From Burkholderia cepacia ATCC 25416 (lineage in GTDB: Bacteria; Pseudomonadota; Gammaproteobacteria; Burkholderiales; Burkholderiaceae): DNA of 64,000 bases. Position numbers and translations under genes: made by a program. Numbering within the stretch: position 1 is the first letter of the stretch; the number at the start of each line of letters is the position of its first letter. The stretch covers positions 3,038,001 to 3,102,000 of the forward strand of contig NZ_CP012981.1 in assembly GCF_001411495.1 (NCBI RefSeq). Direction: 5' to 3'. Positions 10,099 to 19,750 of this stretch are shown here, one piece after another. The notes beneath the pieces are model-generated. The model was not told the origin of the DNA, ran no database searches, and saw nothing but the letters and a program-made list of their open reading frames with translations.

Positions 10099-11187
10099 TT
10101 ACAGAACGGCGTCCTTGCGCACGCCGTTGGAGGCGAAAAACCGCTTGAGGCGCACCAGCGCTTCCTGCTGGATCTGGCGCACGCGCTCGCGCGTGAGCCC
10201 CATCTCGTCGGCCAGCTCCTCGAGCGTCGCCGGTTCGATGTGATTCAGGCCGAAGCGGCGCTCGATCACGTGGCGGTGCTTGTCGGACAGCCGCGACAGC
10301 CACGCGCGAGTGAGCGTCTCGAGTTCGCGGTGCTGCACTTCGGCGTCGGGCGACTGGCTCTGGTCGTCGGGCAACAGGTCGAGCAGGCTGCTCGCGGGAT
10401 CGAGGTCGAGCGGCGCGTCGAGCGACGCCGTGTGCTCGTTGAGCGCGAGGATGTCGGTGACTTCCTCGGCGGTCTTGCCGGTGAGATAGGCGATGTCGTC
10501 GATGCTGGCTTCGCGGCGCTCGGCCGCTTCGCCCGTCGACATCGAATTCTTTTCGAGGTGGCGCTTCGCGCGCAGCACCTGGTTCAGTTCGCGGATCACG
10601 TGCACGGGCAGGCGGACCGTGCGGGCCTGGTTCATGATCGCCCGCTCGATGCTCTGGCGGATCCACCACGTCGCGTAGGTCGAAAAACGGAAGCCGCGCG
10701 TCGGGTCGAATTTTTCGATCGCATGCATCAGGCCGAGGTTGCCTTCCTCGATCAGGTCGAGCAGTGGCACGCCACGGTTCAGGTATCCCTTCGCGATGCT
10801 GACGACGAGGCGCAGGTTGCGCTCGATCATCACCTGCCGCGCCTCGAATTCACCGGCCTTGGCCAGACGCGAATAGCGCTGCTCCTCCTCGACGGTGAGC
10901 AGCGGCTTCACGCTGATGCGGTTCAGGTAATGCTGGATCGTGTCGGCCGTCAGTTCGGCCTGCAGCAGCGTGCGGAAATCGTCGACGTCGGGCGACGCCT
11001 CGGCCCGGCCTTCGCGCTCGTCGTCGCCACCGTCCGCCTCGGCGTCGCGCGCCTCGAGATCGCGTTCGTTATCCGCGTTGTCGTCTTCGTCGTCCGTCGA
11101 AGCACCTGCTCGCCCCACCGATGCTTGCGTGGCACGACTGATCTTCTCAGACTCGGCTTGCGGCTCGTGGCGCTTCGATTTCGGCAT
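10099..11187 (-). CDS. rpoS: RNA polymerase sigma factor RpoS (sigma-38)
   Basis: General stress and stationary-phase sigma factor. Sigma region 1.2 begins near residue 78 (ADTIQHYLNRI), region 2 contains RNLRLVVSIAKGYLNRGVPLLDLIEEGNLGL-type sequence and the -10 recognition segment FRFSTYATWWIRQSIERA, and region 4 ends with ELADEMGLTRERVRQIQ. At 362 residues it is longer than E. coli RpoS (330) because of an acidic, low-complexity N-terminal extension of about 75 residues. It lies 11 nt after nlpD, the conserved position; in enterobacteria a main rpoS promoter lies inside nlpD. Confidence 0.97.
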   Translation of the reverse strand: MPKSKRHEPQAESEKISRATQASVGRAGASTDDEDDNADNERDLEARDAEADGGDDEREGRAEASPDVDDFRTLLQAELTADTIQHYLNRISVKPLLTVEEEQRYSRLAKAGEFEARQVMIERNLRLVVSIAKGYLNRGVPLLDLIEEGNLGLMHAIEKFDPTRGFRFSTYATWWIRQSIERAIMNQARTVRLPVHVIRELNQVLRAKRHLEKNSMSTGEAAERREASIDDIAYLTGKTAEEVTDILALNEHTASLDAPLDLDPASSLLDLLPDDQSQSPDAEVQHRELETLTRAWLSRLSDKHRHVIERRFGLNHIEPATLEELADEMGLTRERVRQIQQEALVRLKRFFASNGVRKDAVL

Positions 11188-11198
11188 GGTCGTCTCGG

Positions 11199-12092
11199 TT
11201 ATTGAGGCGGCAAATACTTCAGCGGATCGACAGGCTTACCCTGCCGGCGAACCTCGAAATGCAGCATCACGCGGTCGGAGTCGCTGTTACCCATCTCGGC
11301 GATCTTCTGCCCCTTCGTCACCGCGTCCCCCTCTTTTACCATCAAAGCGCGATTGTGTGCATACGCCGTGAGGTAAGTTGCATCGTGTTTGATGATAATG
11401 AGGTTGCCGTAGCCACGCAGGCCATTGCCGGAATAGACGACGCGGCCATCGGCTGCCGCTTTCACGGCCTCGCCGGCCGTACCGCCGATATTGACGCCCT
11501 TGTTCTTCGCGTCGTCGAACCCGTTCAGCACGGGGCCGCGCGCCGGCCACGCAAACGTCACGGGGCCGCTCGGTGCAGCTGCCGTGTCGCTCGATGCGGC
11601 TGCCGCGGCGGGCGGCGGCGCGACCGACGACGTACCGGCAGCCGGCGTTGCCGGGCCGCTACTGAGCGGCGCGGTAGCGACGGCGGCGCCCCCGATCGGC
11701 GCGGCGACCTGGGTGCCCGCGACAGCGGCACCGGCCTGCGGCGACACGCGCAGCAGCTGGTCGACTTCGATCTGATTCGGGTTCGCCAGGTTGTTCCACG
11801 CGGCGATGTCGCGATAGTTCTGCCCGTTTTCGAGTGCGATCCGGTATAGCGTGTCGCCCGGCTTTACCCGGTAGTAACCCGGCGGCGCCGGCGGAAGCGG
11901 TACCGCGGGCTGCGCGGCGGCAGTCGTGCCGAGCGAACCGGAGCGATCGACGACGGGCGCGTTGTCGAGCCGCGTCGCACAGGCGGCCAGTAGCGTGGAG
12001 AACGCAGCTACGCAGATCGCGCGCTGGGCGAGCGTGAGCGGTTCCCTGGAACGGTTGTTTTGCATCGCGCGCAACATACTCATCGGTTTCAA
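11199..12092 (-). CDS. nlpD: NlpD-type lipoprotein with LysM and degenerate LytM (M23) domain
   Basis: Outer-membrane-associated activator of cell-wall amidases during division. A lipobox is seen (TLLAAC, lipidated Cys at about residue 38). A LysM domain starts at [14 protein letters not shown], an Ala/Pro-rich linker follows, and a LytM/M23 domain fills the C-terminal third. The zinc ligands look lost: the usual HxxxD position reads KGVNIGG and the usual HxH reads MLH, so it is probably non-catalytic, as in E. coli NlpD. The start at 12092 overlaps the pcm stop in ATGA, suggesting coupling; other in-frame ATGs lie at 12083 and 12065. Confidence 0.9.
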   Translation of the reverse strand: MKPMSMLRAMQNNRSREPLTLAQRAICVAAFSTLLAACATRLDNAPVVDRSGSLGTTAAAQPAVPLPPAPPGYYRVKPGDTLYRIALENGQNYRDIAAWNNLANPNQIEVDQLLRVSPQAGAAVAGTQVAAPIGGAAVATAPLSSGPATPAAGTSSVAPPPAAAAASSDTAAAPSGPVTFAWPARGPVLNGFDDAKNKGVNIGGTAGEAVKAAADGRVVYSGNGLRGYGNLIIIKHDATYLTAYAHNRALMVKEGDAVTKGQKIAEMGNSDSDRVMLHFEVRRQGKPVDPLKYLPPQ

Positions 12093-13021
12093 ATTACTCC
12101 GGATTTTAAAGGGACAAAGAAAACGCGATCAAGCCGTGACTCCCGCCATTGCGCGTGCGCGACGCGCTCGACGAGCGTGAGCACCTGGTGCTGCCCGCTC
12201 TGCGCGCCGACCGGCGCGACAAGGCGCCCGCCGATCGCGAGCTGCTCGAGCAGCGCCTGCGGCACGTCGAGCCCCGCCGCCGCGATCACGATCGCGTCGA
12301 ACGGGGCCGCGGACGGCAGGCCGACACGCCCGTCACCGTAGTGCAGACGGATGTTCGGCACGCGCAGCGGCCGCAGGTTCAGCTTCGCGCGCTCGTAGAG
12401 CGGCTTGATGCGTTCAATCGAATACACGTCGCGTGCCACGTGGCTCAGCACGGCGGCCTGATAGCCGCAGCCCGTGCCGATCTCGAGCACGCGCTCGAGC
12501 GTGCGGCCGGCCATCGCGAGCTCGATCATGCGCGCGACAACCGACGGCTTTGAAATGGTCTGCTGGTGGCCGATCGGCAGCGCGGAATCCTCGTAGGCCT
12601 GCGTCGCCAGCCCCGGATCCACGAACAGGTGGCGCGGCACCGCGGCCATCGCCTCCAGCACGCGCGCGTCGGTCACGCCGTTCGCGCGCAGCCGTTCGAC
12701 CATCCGTTCGCGCACGCGTTCCGACGTGAGCGCGAACGCGCCGGCCGGCGCGACGCTCGGCGCGGCCGGCTTCGGCATCGCGGGCTTCAGCGCGGTCGGC
12801 TTCGGTGCGGTCGCGGGCTTCGCGGCGGGGGAACCGGGCATGGCTGTGCGCGGGGCAGCGGGTTTCACCGCAACCGGTTTCAGCACGGCCGCGGGCTTGT
12901 CGGCGGCCTTCGATGCCGCGACCGCCGCATGGCGTTCACCGGCCCGACCTTCCGACTTGCGTGGCGCTCGCTTGAGATCTTCGAGCGCGAGCGGGAACCG
13001 CTTCGCGCGCTCGCCGCTCAT
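12089..13021 (-). CDS. pcm: Protein-L-isoaspartate O-methyltransferase with low-complexity N-terminal extension
   Basis: Repairs isoaspartyl residues in aged proteins using SAM. The catalytic domain begins at about residue 100 and includes the PIMT signature [15 protein letters not shown] and [10 protein letters not shown]. It is 310 residues against about 208 in E. coli; the first 95 or so residues are Lys/Ala/Pro-rich with loose KPA/PKP repeats and are likely disordered. The start [12 protein letters not shown] at 13021 overlaps the surE stop (ATGA). Order surE-pcm-nlpD-rpoS matches enterobacteria. Confidence 0.93.
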   Translation of the reverse strand: MSGERAKRFPLALEDLKRAPRKSEGRAGERHAAVAASKAADKPAAVLKPVAVKPAAPRTAMPGSPAAKPATAPKPTALKPAMPKPAAPSVAPAGAFALTSERVRERMVERLRANGVTDARVLEAMAAVPRHLFVDPGLATQAYEDSALPIGHQQTISKPSVVARMIELAMAGRTLERVLEIGTGCGYQAAVLSHVARDVYSIERIKPLYERAKLNLRPLRVPNIRLHYGDGRVGLPSAAPFDAIVIAAAGLDVPQALLEQLAIGGRLVAPVGAQSGQHQVLTLVERVAHAQWRESRLDRVFFVPLKSGVI

Positions 13022-13779
13022 GAAGCCCGCCCTCCGGCGCGCGCCCATTCGCGCGTCGCGGGCAGCATCTGCGTATGCGTGAGGTCCAGCTGCAGCGGCG
13101 TGATCGATACGAAACCGTTTGCCACCGCGTGAAAATCGGTGCCTTCGCTGGCGTCCAGCGCTTCGCCCGCCGCACCGATCCAGTAGATCGGTTCGCCGCG
13201 CGGGTCGGTCTGGCGAATCACCGGCTGCGACGGATGACGTTTGCCGAGACGCGTGACTTTCCAGCCTTTCAGTTCGTCGTAAGGCAGGTTCGGAATATTG
13301 ACGTTCAACAGCGGCTGTCCCGGCAGCGGATGCGCGAGGGAGTGCTCGACGATCTCCGCGGCGACGCGCGCCGCGTCCGCGAGATGGGCCCAGCCCTTGT
13401 CGACCAGCGAGAACGCAATGGCCGGCACGCCGAACATGATGCCTTCGGTGGCGGCCGCAACTGTCCCCGAATAGAGCGTGTCTTCGCCCATGTTCTGGCC
13501 GTTGTTGATCCCGGAAACGACGAGGTCCGGCCTGGCGTCGGCCATCCCTGTCAACGCGACGTGCACCGAATCGGTCGGCGTGCCGTTCACGTAGAAAAAA
13601 CCCGTACTCGCTGCGCGCTGCACCGACAGCGGCCGCGACAACGTGAGGGAATTCGACGCGCCGCTGCAGTTCTGCTCGGGCGCGATCACCGTGAGTTCGG
13701 CAAGCGGCCGCAGCGCGTCGCTGAGCGCGGCGAGACCGGGGGCGAGATAGCCGTCGTCGTTGCTGAGTAGGATTCGCAT
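13018..13779 (-). CDS. surE: 5'/3'-nucleotidase SurE
   Basis: Stationary-phase survival phosphatase that removes 5' or 3' phosphates from nucleotides and short polyphosphate. The N-terminal metal site is [15 protein letters not shown] (Asp-Asp at residues 8-9), and the second signature is [18 protein letters not shown]. The 253-residue length equals the family norm. The start at 13779 follows from the invariant [11 protein letters not shown]-terminus. Its stop overlaps the pcm start. Confidence 0.97.
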   Translation of the reverse strand: MRILLSNDDGYLAPGLAALSDALRPLAELTVIAPEQNCSGASNSLTLSRPLSVQRAASTGFFYVNGTPTDSVHVALTGMADARPDLVVSGINNGQNMGEDTLYSGTVAAATEGIMFGVPAIAFSLVDKGWAHLADAARVAAEIVEHSLAHPLPGQPLLNVNIPNLPYDELKGWKVTRLGKRHPSQPVIRQTDPRGEPIYWIGAAGEALDASEGTDFHAVANGFVSITPLQLDLTHTQMLPATREWARAGGRAS

Positions 13780-14001
13780 CCGGCGATTGTAACCGAGGAA
13801 AGATGGCGCGAGAGCGACAGTCCGGCGACTGCGGAAGGACGGTTGCGGGCGACCGTACACGCTGCACCGCCGCGTTGCGCGGCGGCGTTCTGCGGGTTCA
13901 GGAAAACGCCTCGCCGCCCCGGGTTTTCCAGCACCAACGGCGCTCGCTTGCGGAATGTGCCCTTCGGGGAGCCCGGCGCGAGGCGACAGGTCCAGGGGCG
14001 T

Positions 14002-15207
14002 TCAGATCGCCCCCGCGTCGCGCAGTGCGGCAATCGCCTGCGCATCGTAGCCGAGGCCGCGCAGCACCTCGTCGGTATGCTCGCCGAGTTCGGGCCCGAG
14101 CCAGCGCGTTTCGCCCGGCGTGTCCGACAGCTTCGGCGTGATGTTCGGCAACGGAATGTCGGTGCCGTCGGCCAGCTTGAAGCGCTGGATCATCTGCCGC
14201 GCGACGAACTGCGGATCGGTGAACATGTCGGCGGCGCTGTAGATGCGCCCGGCAGGCACGTCGGCCGCGTTGAGCACGACGAGCGCTTCATCGATCGTGC
14301 GCGGCGCGAGCCATGCGGCAATCGCGTCGTCGATCTCCTGCGTGCGCGGCACGCGCCCGTCGTTTTGCGCGAGTGCGGGATCGTCGGCGAGGTCGTCGCG
14401 CTCGATCGCCTTCATCAGCCGCTTGAAGATCGGGTCGCTGTTGCCGCCGATCACGATACTGCCGTCGCGGCATGCATACGTGTTCGACGGCACGATACCC
14501 GGCAGCGACGCGCCGGTGCGCTCGCGCACCATCCCGTACACACCGTATTCGGGCACCACGCTTTCCATCATGTTGAAAACGGCTTCATACAGTGCAACGT
14601 CGACCACCTGCCCCGCGCCGCCGTTGACCTTGCGGTGATGCAATGCCATCAGCGCGCCGATCACGCCATGCAGCGCGGCGATCGAATCGCCGATGGAGAT
14701 GCCGATGCGCGGCGGCGGCAGGTCGGGATACCCGGTGATGTGGCGCAGGCCGCCCATCGATTCGGCGATCGCGCCGAAACCGGGCCGGTCGCGGTACGGG
14801 CCCGTCTGCCCGTAGCCGGACAGGCGCACCATCACGAGGCCCGGGTTCTCGGCCGACAGCACGTCGTAGCCGAGCCCGAGCTTTTCCAGCAGGCCCGGGC
14901 GGAAATTCTCGATCACGATGTCGGCCTCGCGCGCGAGTTGCCGCGCGATCGCCTTGCCGGCGTCGGCCTTCAGGTTGAGCGTGACCGATTTCTTGTTGCG
15001 CGCCTGCACGGACCACCACAGCGACGTGCCGCCCTGCTCCGGATGGAGCTTGCGCCACTTGCGCAGCGGATCGCCGCCGTTCGGATCCTCGATCTTGATC
15101 ACTTCCGCGCCGAATTCGGCGAACAGCCGCGACGCGAACGGCCCCGCGATCAATGTTCCGAATTCGAGCACTTTGACGCCCGCGAGCGGGCCCTGGCTGG
15201 TGCTCAT
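14002..15207 (-). CDS. CaiB/BaiF family (class III) CoA-transferase
   Basis: Transfers CoA between acyl groups through an aspartyl-CoA thioester. The 401-residue sequence has the typical N-terminus (GVKVLEFGTLIAGPFASRLF), the block IENFRPGLLEKLGLGYD, and a candidate catalytic Asp in GISIGDSIAAL. The C-terminal part matches formyl-CoA/succinyl-CoA transferase relatives, but the substrate cannot be assigned. ATG 15207 (MSTSQGPLAGVK) was chosen by alignment to the family start. It stands between recR and surE on the same strand without an obvious pathway partner. Confidence 0.88.
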   Translation of the reverse strand: MSTSQGPLAGVKVLEFGTLIAGPFASRLFAEFGAEVIKIEDPNGGDPLRKWRKLHPEQGGTSLWWSVQARNKKSVTLNLKADAGKAIARQLAREADIVIENFRPGLLEKLGLGYDVLSAENPGLVMVRLSGYGQTGPYRDRPGFGAIAESMGGLRHITGYPDLPPPRIGISIGDSIAALHGVIGALMALHHRKVNGGAGQVVDVALYEAVFNMMESVVPEYGVYGMVRERTGASLPGIVPSNTYACRDGSIVIGGNSDPIFKRLMKAIERDDLADDPALAQNDGRVPRTQEIDDAIAAWLAPRTIDEALVVLNAADVPAGRIYSAADMFTDPQFVARQMIQRFKLADGTDIPLPNITPKLSDTPGETRWLGPELGEHTDEVLRGLGYDAQAIAALRDAGAI

Positions 15208-15255
15208 GTGTCTCCCTGGCATGAGGAACGGCGCCGCCGACCGGCGGCGCCCGGC

Positions 15256-15852
15256 TTACATCGTGCGGCGGTCGAGCATCGCGCGGGCGATGGTGCCCGC
15301 GTCGACATATTCGAGCTCGCCGCCCACCGGCACGCCACGCGCGAGGCGCGTGACCGCGAGCCCGCGCGCCTTCAGCGTCTGGCCGAGGTAGTGCGCGGTG
15401 GCCTCGCCCTCGTTCGTGAAGTTGGTCGCGAGCACGACCTCCTTGACGACCCCGTCGGACGCGCGCCGCACGAGGCGGTCGAAATGGATTTCCTTCGGGC
15501 CGATCCCGTCGAGCGGGCTCAACCGGCCCATCAGCACGAAATACAGCCCGCGGTAAGTCATCGTCTGCTCGAGCATGATCTGGTCGGCGGGCGTCTCGAC
15601 GACGCACAGCAGCGTCGGATCACGCTCTTCGTCGCTGCAGACCTCGCAGATCTGCGCTTCGGTGAACGTATTGCACTTCTCGCAATGCTGCAGGTGCTCG
15701 GTCGCGAACAGCAGCGACCGGCCGAGCCGCTCCGCGCCCTCCCGATCGTGCTGCATCAGGTGGACCGCCATACGCTGGGCGGATTTCGGCCCGACACCGG
15801 GCAGCACGCGCAACGCTTCGACGAGAGCGGACAGGGCGGACGGCTGTTTCAT
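15256..15852 (-). CDS. recR: Recombination mediator protein RecR
   Basis: Works with RecO and RecF to load RecA at gaps. The 198-residue protein has an N-terminal helix-hairpin-helix ([13 protein letters not shown]), a four-cysteine zinc finger at Cys57, Cys60, Cys69 and Cys72, and a Toprim domain (LCVVETPAD, then the acidic and [15 protein letters not shown] blocks). It follows ebfC by 31 nt; dnaX-ebfC-recR is a widely conserved operon. Confidence 0.97.
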   Translation of the reverse strand: MKQPSALSALVEALRVLPGVGPKSAQRMAVHLMQHDREGAERLGRSLLFATEHLQHCEKCNTFTEAQICEVCSDEERDPTLLCVVETPADQIMLEQTMTYRGLYFVLMGRLSPLDGIGPKEIHFDRLVRRASDGVVKEVVLATNFTNEGEATAHYLGQTLKARGLAVTRLARGVPVGGELEYVDAGTIARAMLDRRTM

Positions 15853-15883
15853 ACGGCGGCAAAAAGTGGCACGGACGCCGCGT

Positions 15884-16210
15884 TCAGAACGGCAGCTTGA
15901 AGCCCGGGGGCAGCGGCAGGCCGGACGTCATGCCGCTCATCTTTTCCTGCGACGTCGCTTCGGCCTTGCGCACGGCGTCGTTGAACGCAGCCGCGACGAG
16001 ATCCTCGAGCATGTCCTTGTCGTCCGCGAGCAGGCTCGGGTCGATCGACACGCGACGCACTTCGTTGCGGCACGTCATCGTCACCTTGACGAGGCCGGCG
16101 CCCGACTGTCCTTCGACTTCGATCAGCGCAAGCTGCTCCTGCATCTTCTTCATGTTTTCCTGCATTTGCTGCGCTTGCTTCATCAGTCCGGCGAGGTTGC
16201 CTTTCAACAT
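15884..16210 (-). CDS. ebfC: YbaB/EbfC family nucleoid-associated protein
   Basis: Small DNA-binding protein of the YbaB/EbfC family. The 108 residues begin [20 protein letters not shown], with a long amphipathic helix rich in Met and Gln, and end in a Gly/Pro/Leu-rich tail. AAGGAGTATTCCC precedes ATG 16210 and decides the start. It lies 92 nt after dnaX and before recR, the standard order. DNA binding is known for the family; its exact role here is inferred. Confidence 0.95.
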   Translation of the reverse strand: MLKGNLAGLMKQAQQMQENMKKMQEQLALIEVEGQSGAGLVKVTMTCRNEVRRVSIDPSLLADDKDMLEDLVAAAFNDAVRKAEATSQEKMSGMTSGLPLPPGFKLPF

Positions 16211-16302
16211 GGGAATACTCCTTCTTGATCGTGTGAAAACCGGCACGCGGCGCGTGCCGGCCAATGTGTGGGCGTGATTGTGCCTGTCGCGGGGCGCTCA
16301 GT

Positions 16303-18660
16303 TCAATGCAGCGTCGGCGGCGGGCCGTCCGGCGCCGCGTCGGCGAGCGGGCGCACCGAACCCTCGACGATGCGCGCACCGAAGTCGCGCACGAGCTGCT
16401 GGACGAACGGATCGCCGTGAATCTCCTGCTCGGCCTCACGCTGGCGTGCTGCGCGCGCAGCCGCATCGAGTGCCGCCGCCGTACGCCGGGCGGGCCCGAT
16501 TTCGACGGCCACCTCGACCGGTTTGCCGAGCGCATCGGCCAGCGCGGCCTTCAGCTTCGCCACCTGCGCAGCGTCCGCATATTGCGGCACCGGCACTGAA
16601 AGTTTCAACGTAGTCGCATCGACGGCCGTCAGCTCGCTGTTGAACGCGAGCTGGTACGCGACGCCCTTGAGCGGCAGCCGCGCGGCCAGCGCCGGCCACT
16701 CGCCATCGAAGCCGACCGGATCGAGCGCGATCGCGGGCGGCAGCGGACGCGTGTCGACCGGAGCGGACGGGCGGGCTTCCGCCGGCTTCGGCGTCACGCG
16801 CACATCGTCGGGGCCGCTGTCGAATACCGGCACGAAGCCGTCGTCGGGCGGGCCGCCAAACATCTCGTCGGCACTGAGCGGCACGTATTCGTCCGGCGGG
16901 ATGTCCTCCCACGGCGGCGGGGCCTGACGTGCATCGGCTGCCTGCGGCGCACGGGCCGCCGCGCGCGGCGTCGGTACCTGTACGGCGGCGGGACGCGGCG
17001 CGACGGGCTTCTCGGCGGCCGGCTGGGCGGCCGGTTTCGCGGCGGCGCCTGCACGACCGCGGTCGGACGACACGCGCATCCCCGCATTGCGCAGCACGTC
17101 CAGCGCGGCGGCGGCTCCCCCGGAACGCGCTGCCGGACGGGCGGCGGGCTCGGGCGACGCAGCGCGCGGCACCGGTTCGGCCGGCGCAGCCGGCGTGTCG
17201 CTTCGCTGCACAACCGCAGCCGGCGGCTCGGGTTCATTGCGGGCGGGTGTCGGCCTCTCGCTGGCCGGCTCCGCTTGCGGTACTGCGGCCACGCGCGGCT
17301 GCGGCGTATCGACGACCGGCTCATCAACCTGGGCCGGGGATGCCGGGACGGCAGCCGGCTTCTCAGCCGGCTGGTCTGCTTCGCCGCCAGCCGGTGCCGG
17401 CGCCGCACGCACAACCGGCGCCGCTGGCGCGGCCGTTGCCGTAGCCTGCGGCCGCGCTGCCTCGACAGGTGCGGCGGATACCGGCTTCGCCACGGCAGCC
17501 GACGCCGCCGCCACGCGCGGCCCCGGCACCGCACGCGGCACGGACGGCTGTCCGCCCGGCGCGCTGCCGGTTGCCACAGCCGGCTCGAACGCGAGCATCC
17601 GCAGCAGCGTCATCGTGAAACCGGCGTATTCGTCCGGCGCCAGGCCGAGTTCCGCGCGGCCGACCGTCGCGATCTGATAGAACAGCTGGACCTGCTCGGG
17701 GCTCAGCGTCTCCGCGAAGCGGCGCAGGTCGCCCGCTTCGGGCCATTCGTCAAGCACCGAGCCCGGCGCGAACTGCGCCCACGCGATCCGGTGCAGCAGG
17801 CTCGCGAGATCCTGAAGCGCGGTCGAGAACGACAGGCTGCGCAGCGACATCTCGTCGGCAATCGCAAGGATTTCGGGGCCGCTGCCCGCGGCAAGCGCGT
17901 CGAGCAGACGCACCATGTAAGTCTGGTCGAGCGCGCCGAGCATGCCCGACACGGCCGACTCGGTCACCTCGTTTGCCGAATAGGCGATCGCCTGGTCGGT
18001 GAGGGACAGCGCGTCACGCATGCTGCCCTGCGCGGCACGCGCGAGCAGGCGCAGCGCCTGCGGCTCGAACGTGATGTGTTCTTCGCCGAGAATCCGTTCG
18101 AGATGCGACACGATATGCCCGGCCGGCATCTGCTTCAGGTTGAACTGCAGACAGCGCGACAGCACGGTGACGGGAATTTTCTGCGGATCGGTCGTCGCAA
18201 GGATGAACTTGACGTGCGGCGGCGGCTCTTCGAGCGTCTTCAGCATCGCGTTGAACGCGTGATTCGTCAGCATGTGCACTTCGTCGATCATGTAGACCTT
18301 GAAGCGCGCATCGACGGGCGCGTACACGGCGCGCTCGAGCAGCGCGGCCATTTCATCGACGCCGCGGTTGCTCGCGGCATCCATCTCGACGTAATCGACG
18401 AAACGCCCTTCGTCGATCTCGCGACAGGCGCGACACACGCCGCACGGCTGCGACGTGACGCCGGTTTCACAGTTGAGTGCCTTGGCGAAGATCCGCGACA
18501 GCGTCGTCTTGCCGACACCGCGGGTTCCGGTAAACAGATAGGCGTGATGGAGACGCCCGCCGTCGAGCGCGTGCGTGAGCGCCCTGACGACGTGCTCCTG
18601 GCCGACGAGCGAAGCGAAATCCTTCGGACGCCACTTGCGTGCGAGAACTTGATAGGTCAT
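16303..18660 (-). CDS. dnaX: DNA polymerase III subunit tau (gamma/tau)
   Basis: Clamp-loader ATPase that also joins polymerase cores and DnaB. The N-terminal AAA+ domain has Walker A GTRGVGKT (45-52), a zinc module with Cys64, Cys73, Cys76 and Cys79, and the sensor/SRC block LSRCLQFNLKQ. After about residue 365 comes a long Ala/Pro/Val-rich linker to about 640, then the C-terminal alpha-binding region. At 785 residues it is longer than E. coli tau (643), mainly because of the linker. I see no A6G-type slippery run, so the E. coli way of making gamma looks absent. Confidence 0.96.
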   Translation of the reverse strand: MTYQVLARKWRPKDFASLVGQEHVVRALTHALDGGRLHHAYLFTGTRGVGKTTLSRIFAKALNCETGVTSQPCGVCRACREIDEGRFVDYVEMDAASNRGVDEMAALLERAVYAPVDARFKVYMIDEVHMLTNHAFNAMLKTLEEPPPHVKFILATTDPQKIPVTVLSRCLQFNLKQMPAGHIVSHLERILGEEHITFEPQALRLLARAAQGSMRDALSLTDQAIAYSANEVTESAVSGMLGALDQTYMVRLLDALAAGSGPEILAIADEMSLRSLSFSTALQDLASLLHRIAWAQFAPGSVLDEWPEAGDLRRFAETLSPEQVQLFYQIATVGRAELGLAPDEYAGFTMTLLRMLAFEPAVATGSAPGGQPSVPRAVPGPRVAAASAAVAKPVSAAPVEAARPQATATAAPAAPVVRAAPAPAGGEADQPAEKPAAVPASPAQVDEPVVDTPQPRVAAVPQAEPASERPTPARNEPEPPAAVVQRSDTPAAPAEPVPRAASPEPAARPAARSGGAAAALDVLRNAGMRVSSDRGRAGAAAKPAAQPAAEKPVAPRPAAVQVPTPRAAARAPQAADARQAPPPWEDIPPDEYVPLSADEMFGGPPDDGFVPVFDSGPDDVRVTPKPAEARPSAPVDTRPLPPAIALDPVGFDGEWPALAARLPLKGVAYQLAFNSELTAVDATTLKLSVPVPQYADAAQVAKLKAALADALGKPVEVAVEIGPARRTAAALDAAARAARQREAEQEIHGDPFVQQLVRDFGARIVEGSVRPLADAAPDGPPPTLH

Positions 18661-18790
18661 CGGGAAATTGTATCAGTAACGCTGCGTCGCGCCGACACGC
18701 GAAACGGTGCGAAAGACAGGCAACGCGCAGGTAAAACGGAGTGTGGTGCAGAAATAAAAAACGCCCGGCGAACGGGGCGAGAAGGAAGGT

Positions 18791-18886
18791 GACGAGCCCG
18801 ACCCTCGGCACTGGCGGAAAACGATTGTGGCTGCTTCGTTCCCGACCTGACCAGGTTCACCGCCCCACCATGCGAGGAGGCCCGTC
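18791..18886 (-). ncRNA. ffs: 4.5S RNA (small bacterial signal recognition particle RNA)
   Basis: The minus strand carries the conserved SRP domain IV core: GGTCAGGTCGGGAACGAAGCAGCC-type sequence, seen as CAGGTCGGGAACGAAGCAGC around 18835-18856. The ends pair (GACGGGCC at 18886 with GGCTCGTC ending at 18791), giving the expected rod of about 96 nt. The RNA binds Ffh for cotranslational targeting. It lies upstream of dnaX on the same strand. Confidence 0.93.
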
Positions 18887-18893
18887 ACGGCAT

Positions 18894-18902
18894 ATTCTAT
18901 CA
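18894..18902 (-). promoter_or_regulatory. Extended -10 box for the 4.5S RNA
   Basis: The minus strand reads TGATAGAAT, ending 7 nt before the predicted RNA 5' end near 18886-18887. The spacing is what a sigma-70 promoter requires. The -35 region is weak. Confidence 0.6.
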
Positions 18903-19286
18903 CCGCTTCCGGATGAATGCGACCGTTTGTTCGCACCAATGCGAATATGACCGGACAAACCGGCGCGCATCGGGTCGCACGACGCTCGCCCGCATCGAAT
19001 TGCCTGCGTCCCCTTGTAATTTACGGGCCGGCCTCCACCTGCAGGGCACAACGGTCGAACGGCGCGTCGTACCCCTACTCGCGTAGCGGCTACTATCGCC
19101 GCCCGCAGCAGATAGCAATTTAAGCTAATATGACGCCCGAACGACCCGCGAGCCGCGGCATGCAGCGCTTACACCCCTCCTGTCCGGAGAGCGGAGTGAC
19201 CTGCCGCAGCGGCCGGCAGCCAACGGCGGCCGGTACGCCGCAACGCGCAAGCAGGCAGTCCCCGAACCGTAAGAGGTATTGACCCA
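18903..19286. other. Intergenic region between ffs and trxA
   Basis: About 380 bp without a convincing gene. A TAATAT box at 19126-19131 on the plus strand may be the -10 of trxA, leaving a leader of about 150 nt. The start codon of trxA is preceded by AAGAGG. I see no tRNA, repeat or conserved riboswitch fold here; the short open frames have no ribosome binding site. Confidence 0.5.
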
Positions 19287-19613
19287 ATGAGCGAACAGAT
19301 CAAACACATCAGCGACGCATCGTTCGAACAGGACGTCGTCAAGTCCGACAAGCCCGTGCTCGTCGATTTCTGGGCCGAATGGTGCGGCCCGTGCAAGATG
19401 ATCGCCCCGATCCTCGACGAAGTCGCGAAGGACTACGGCGACAAGCTGCAGATCGCGAAGATCAACGTCGACGACAACCAGGCAACGCCCGCCAAGTTCG
19501 GCGTGCGCGGCATCCCGACGCTGATCCTGTTCAAGAATGGCGCGGCCGCCGCGCAGAAGGTCGGCGCGCTGTCGAAGTCGCAGCTCACCGCATTCCTGGA
19601 CAGCCACCTGTAA
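19287..19613 (+). CDS. trxA: Thioredoxin 1
   Basis: General cytoplasmic disulfide reductase, reduced by thioredoxin reductase. The 108-residue protein has the active site WCGPC at Cys33 and Cys36 and the cis-proline loop GIPTLILF. It is the classic TrxA length. A trxA-rho order is conserved in many proteobacteria. A strong hairpin without a T tract follows it. Confidence 0.98.
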   Translation: MSEQIKHISDASFEQDVVKSDKPVLVDFWAEWCGPCKMIAPILDEVAKDYGDKLQIAKINVDDNQATPAKFGVRGIPTLILFKNGAAAAQKVGALSKSQLTAFLDSHL

Positions 19614-19626
19614 TACCGGCAGTTCC

Positions 19627-19658
19627 GCGGACGTGTTGTCAACCGGCAACACGTCCGC
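19627..19658 (+). other. Perfect 12-bp hairpin in the trxA 3' region
   Basis: GCGGACGTGTTG pairs perfectly with CAACACGTCCGC across an 8-nt loop, 14 nt after the trxA stop. No T tract follows on either strand, so a simple intrinsic terminator is unlikely. It may stabilise the trxA 3' end or act with Rho. Confidence 0.6.
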
Positions 19659-19699
19659 CGTCAAGCCGCCGTTCGCTCGCTCAAGCGCGAATCGGCCTA

Positions 19700-19708
19700 T
19701 GCTAGAAT
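19700..19708 (+). promoter_or_regulatory. Extended -10 promoter element of rho
   Basis: TGCTAGAAT (TGN plus TAGAAT) lies about 100 nt upstream of the rho start codon and predicts a transcript start near 19715. The position leaves a leader of roughly 90 nt. Confidence 0.55.
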
Positions 19709-19750
19709 CAAAAAACGTCTACAAGACGCATTTAAGTCTCTGAGCGCTTC

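Noticed and set aside
12800..13000. KPA/PKP-type repeats in pcm as a possible tandem DNA repeat
   Set aside because: The amino-acid repeats are loose and the DNA is not tandemly repeated; it is low-complexity coding sequence.
13869..13887. CCGCCGC / GCGGCGG hairpin upstream of surE
   Set aside because: No T tract on either strand and such GC stems are expected by chance here.
18917..19123. Short open frames between ffs and trxA
   Set aside because: No ribosome binding site, no recognisable family and unusual composition.
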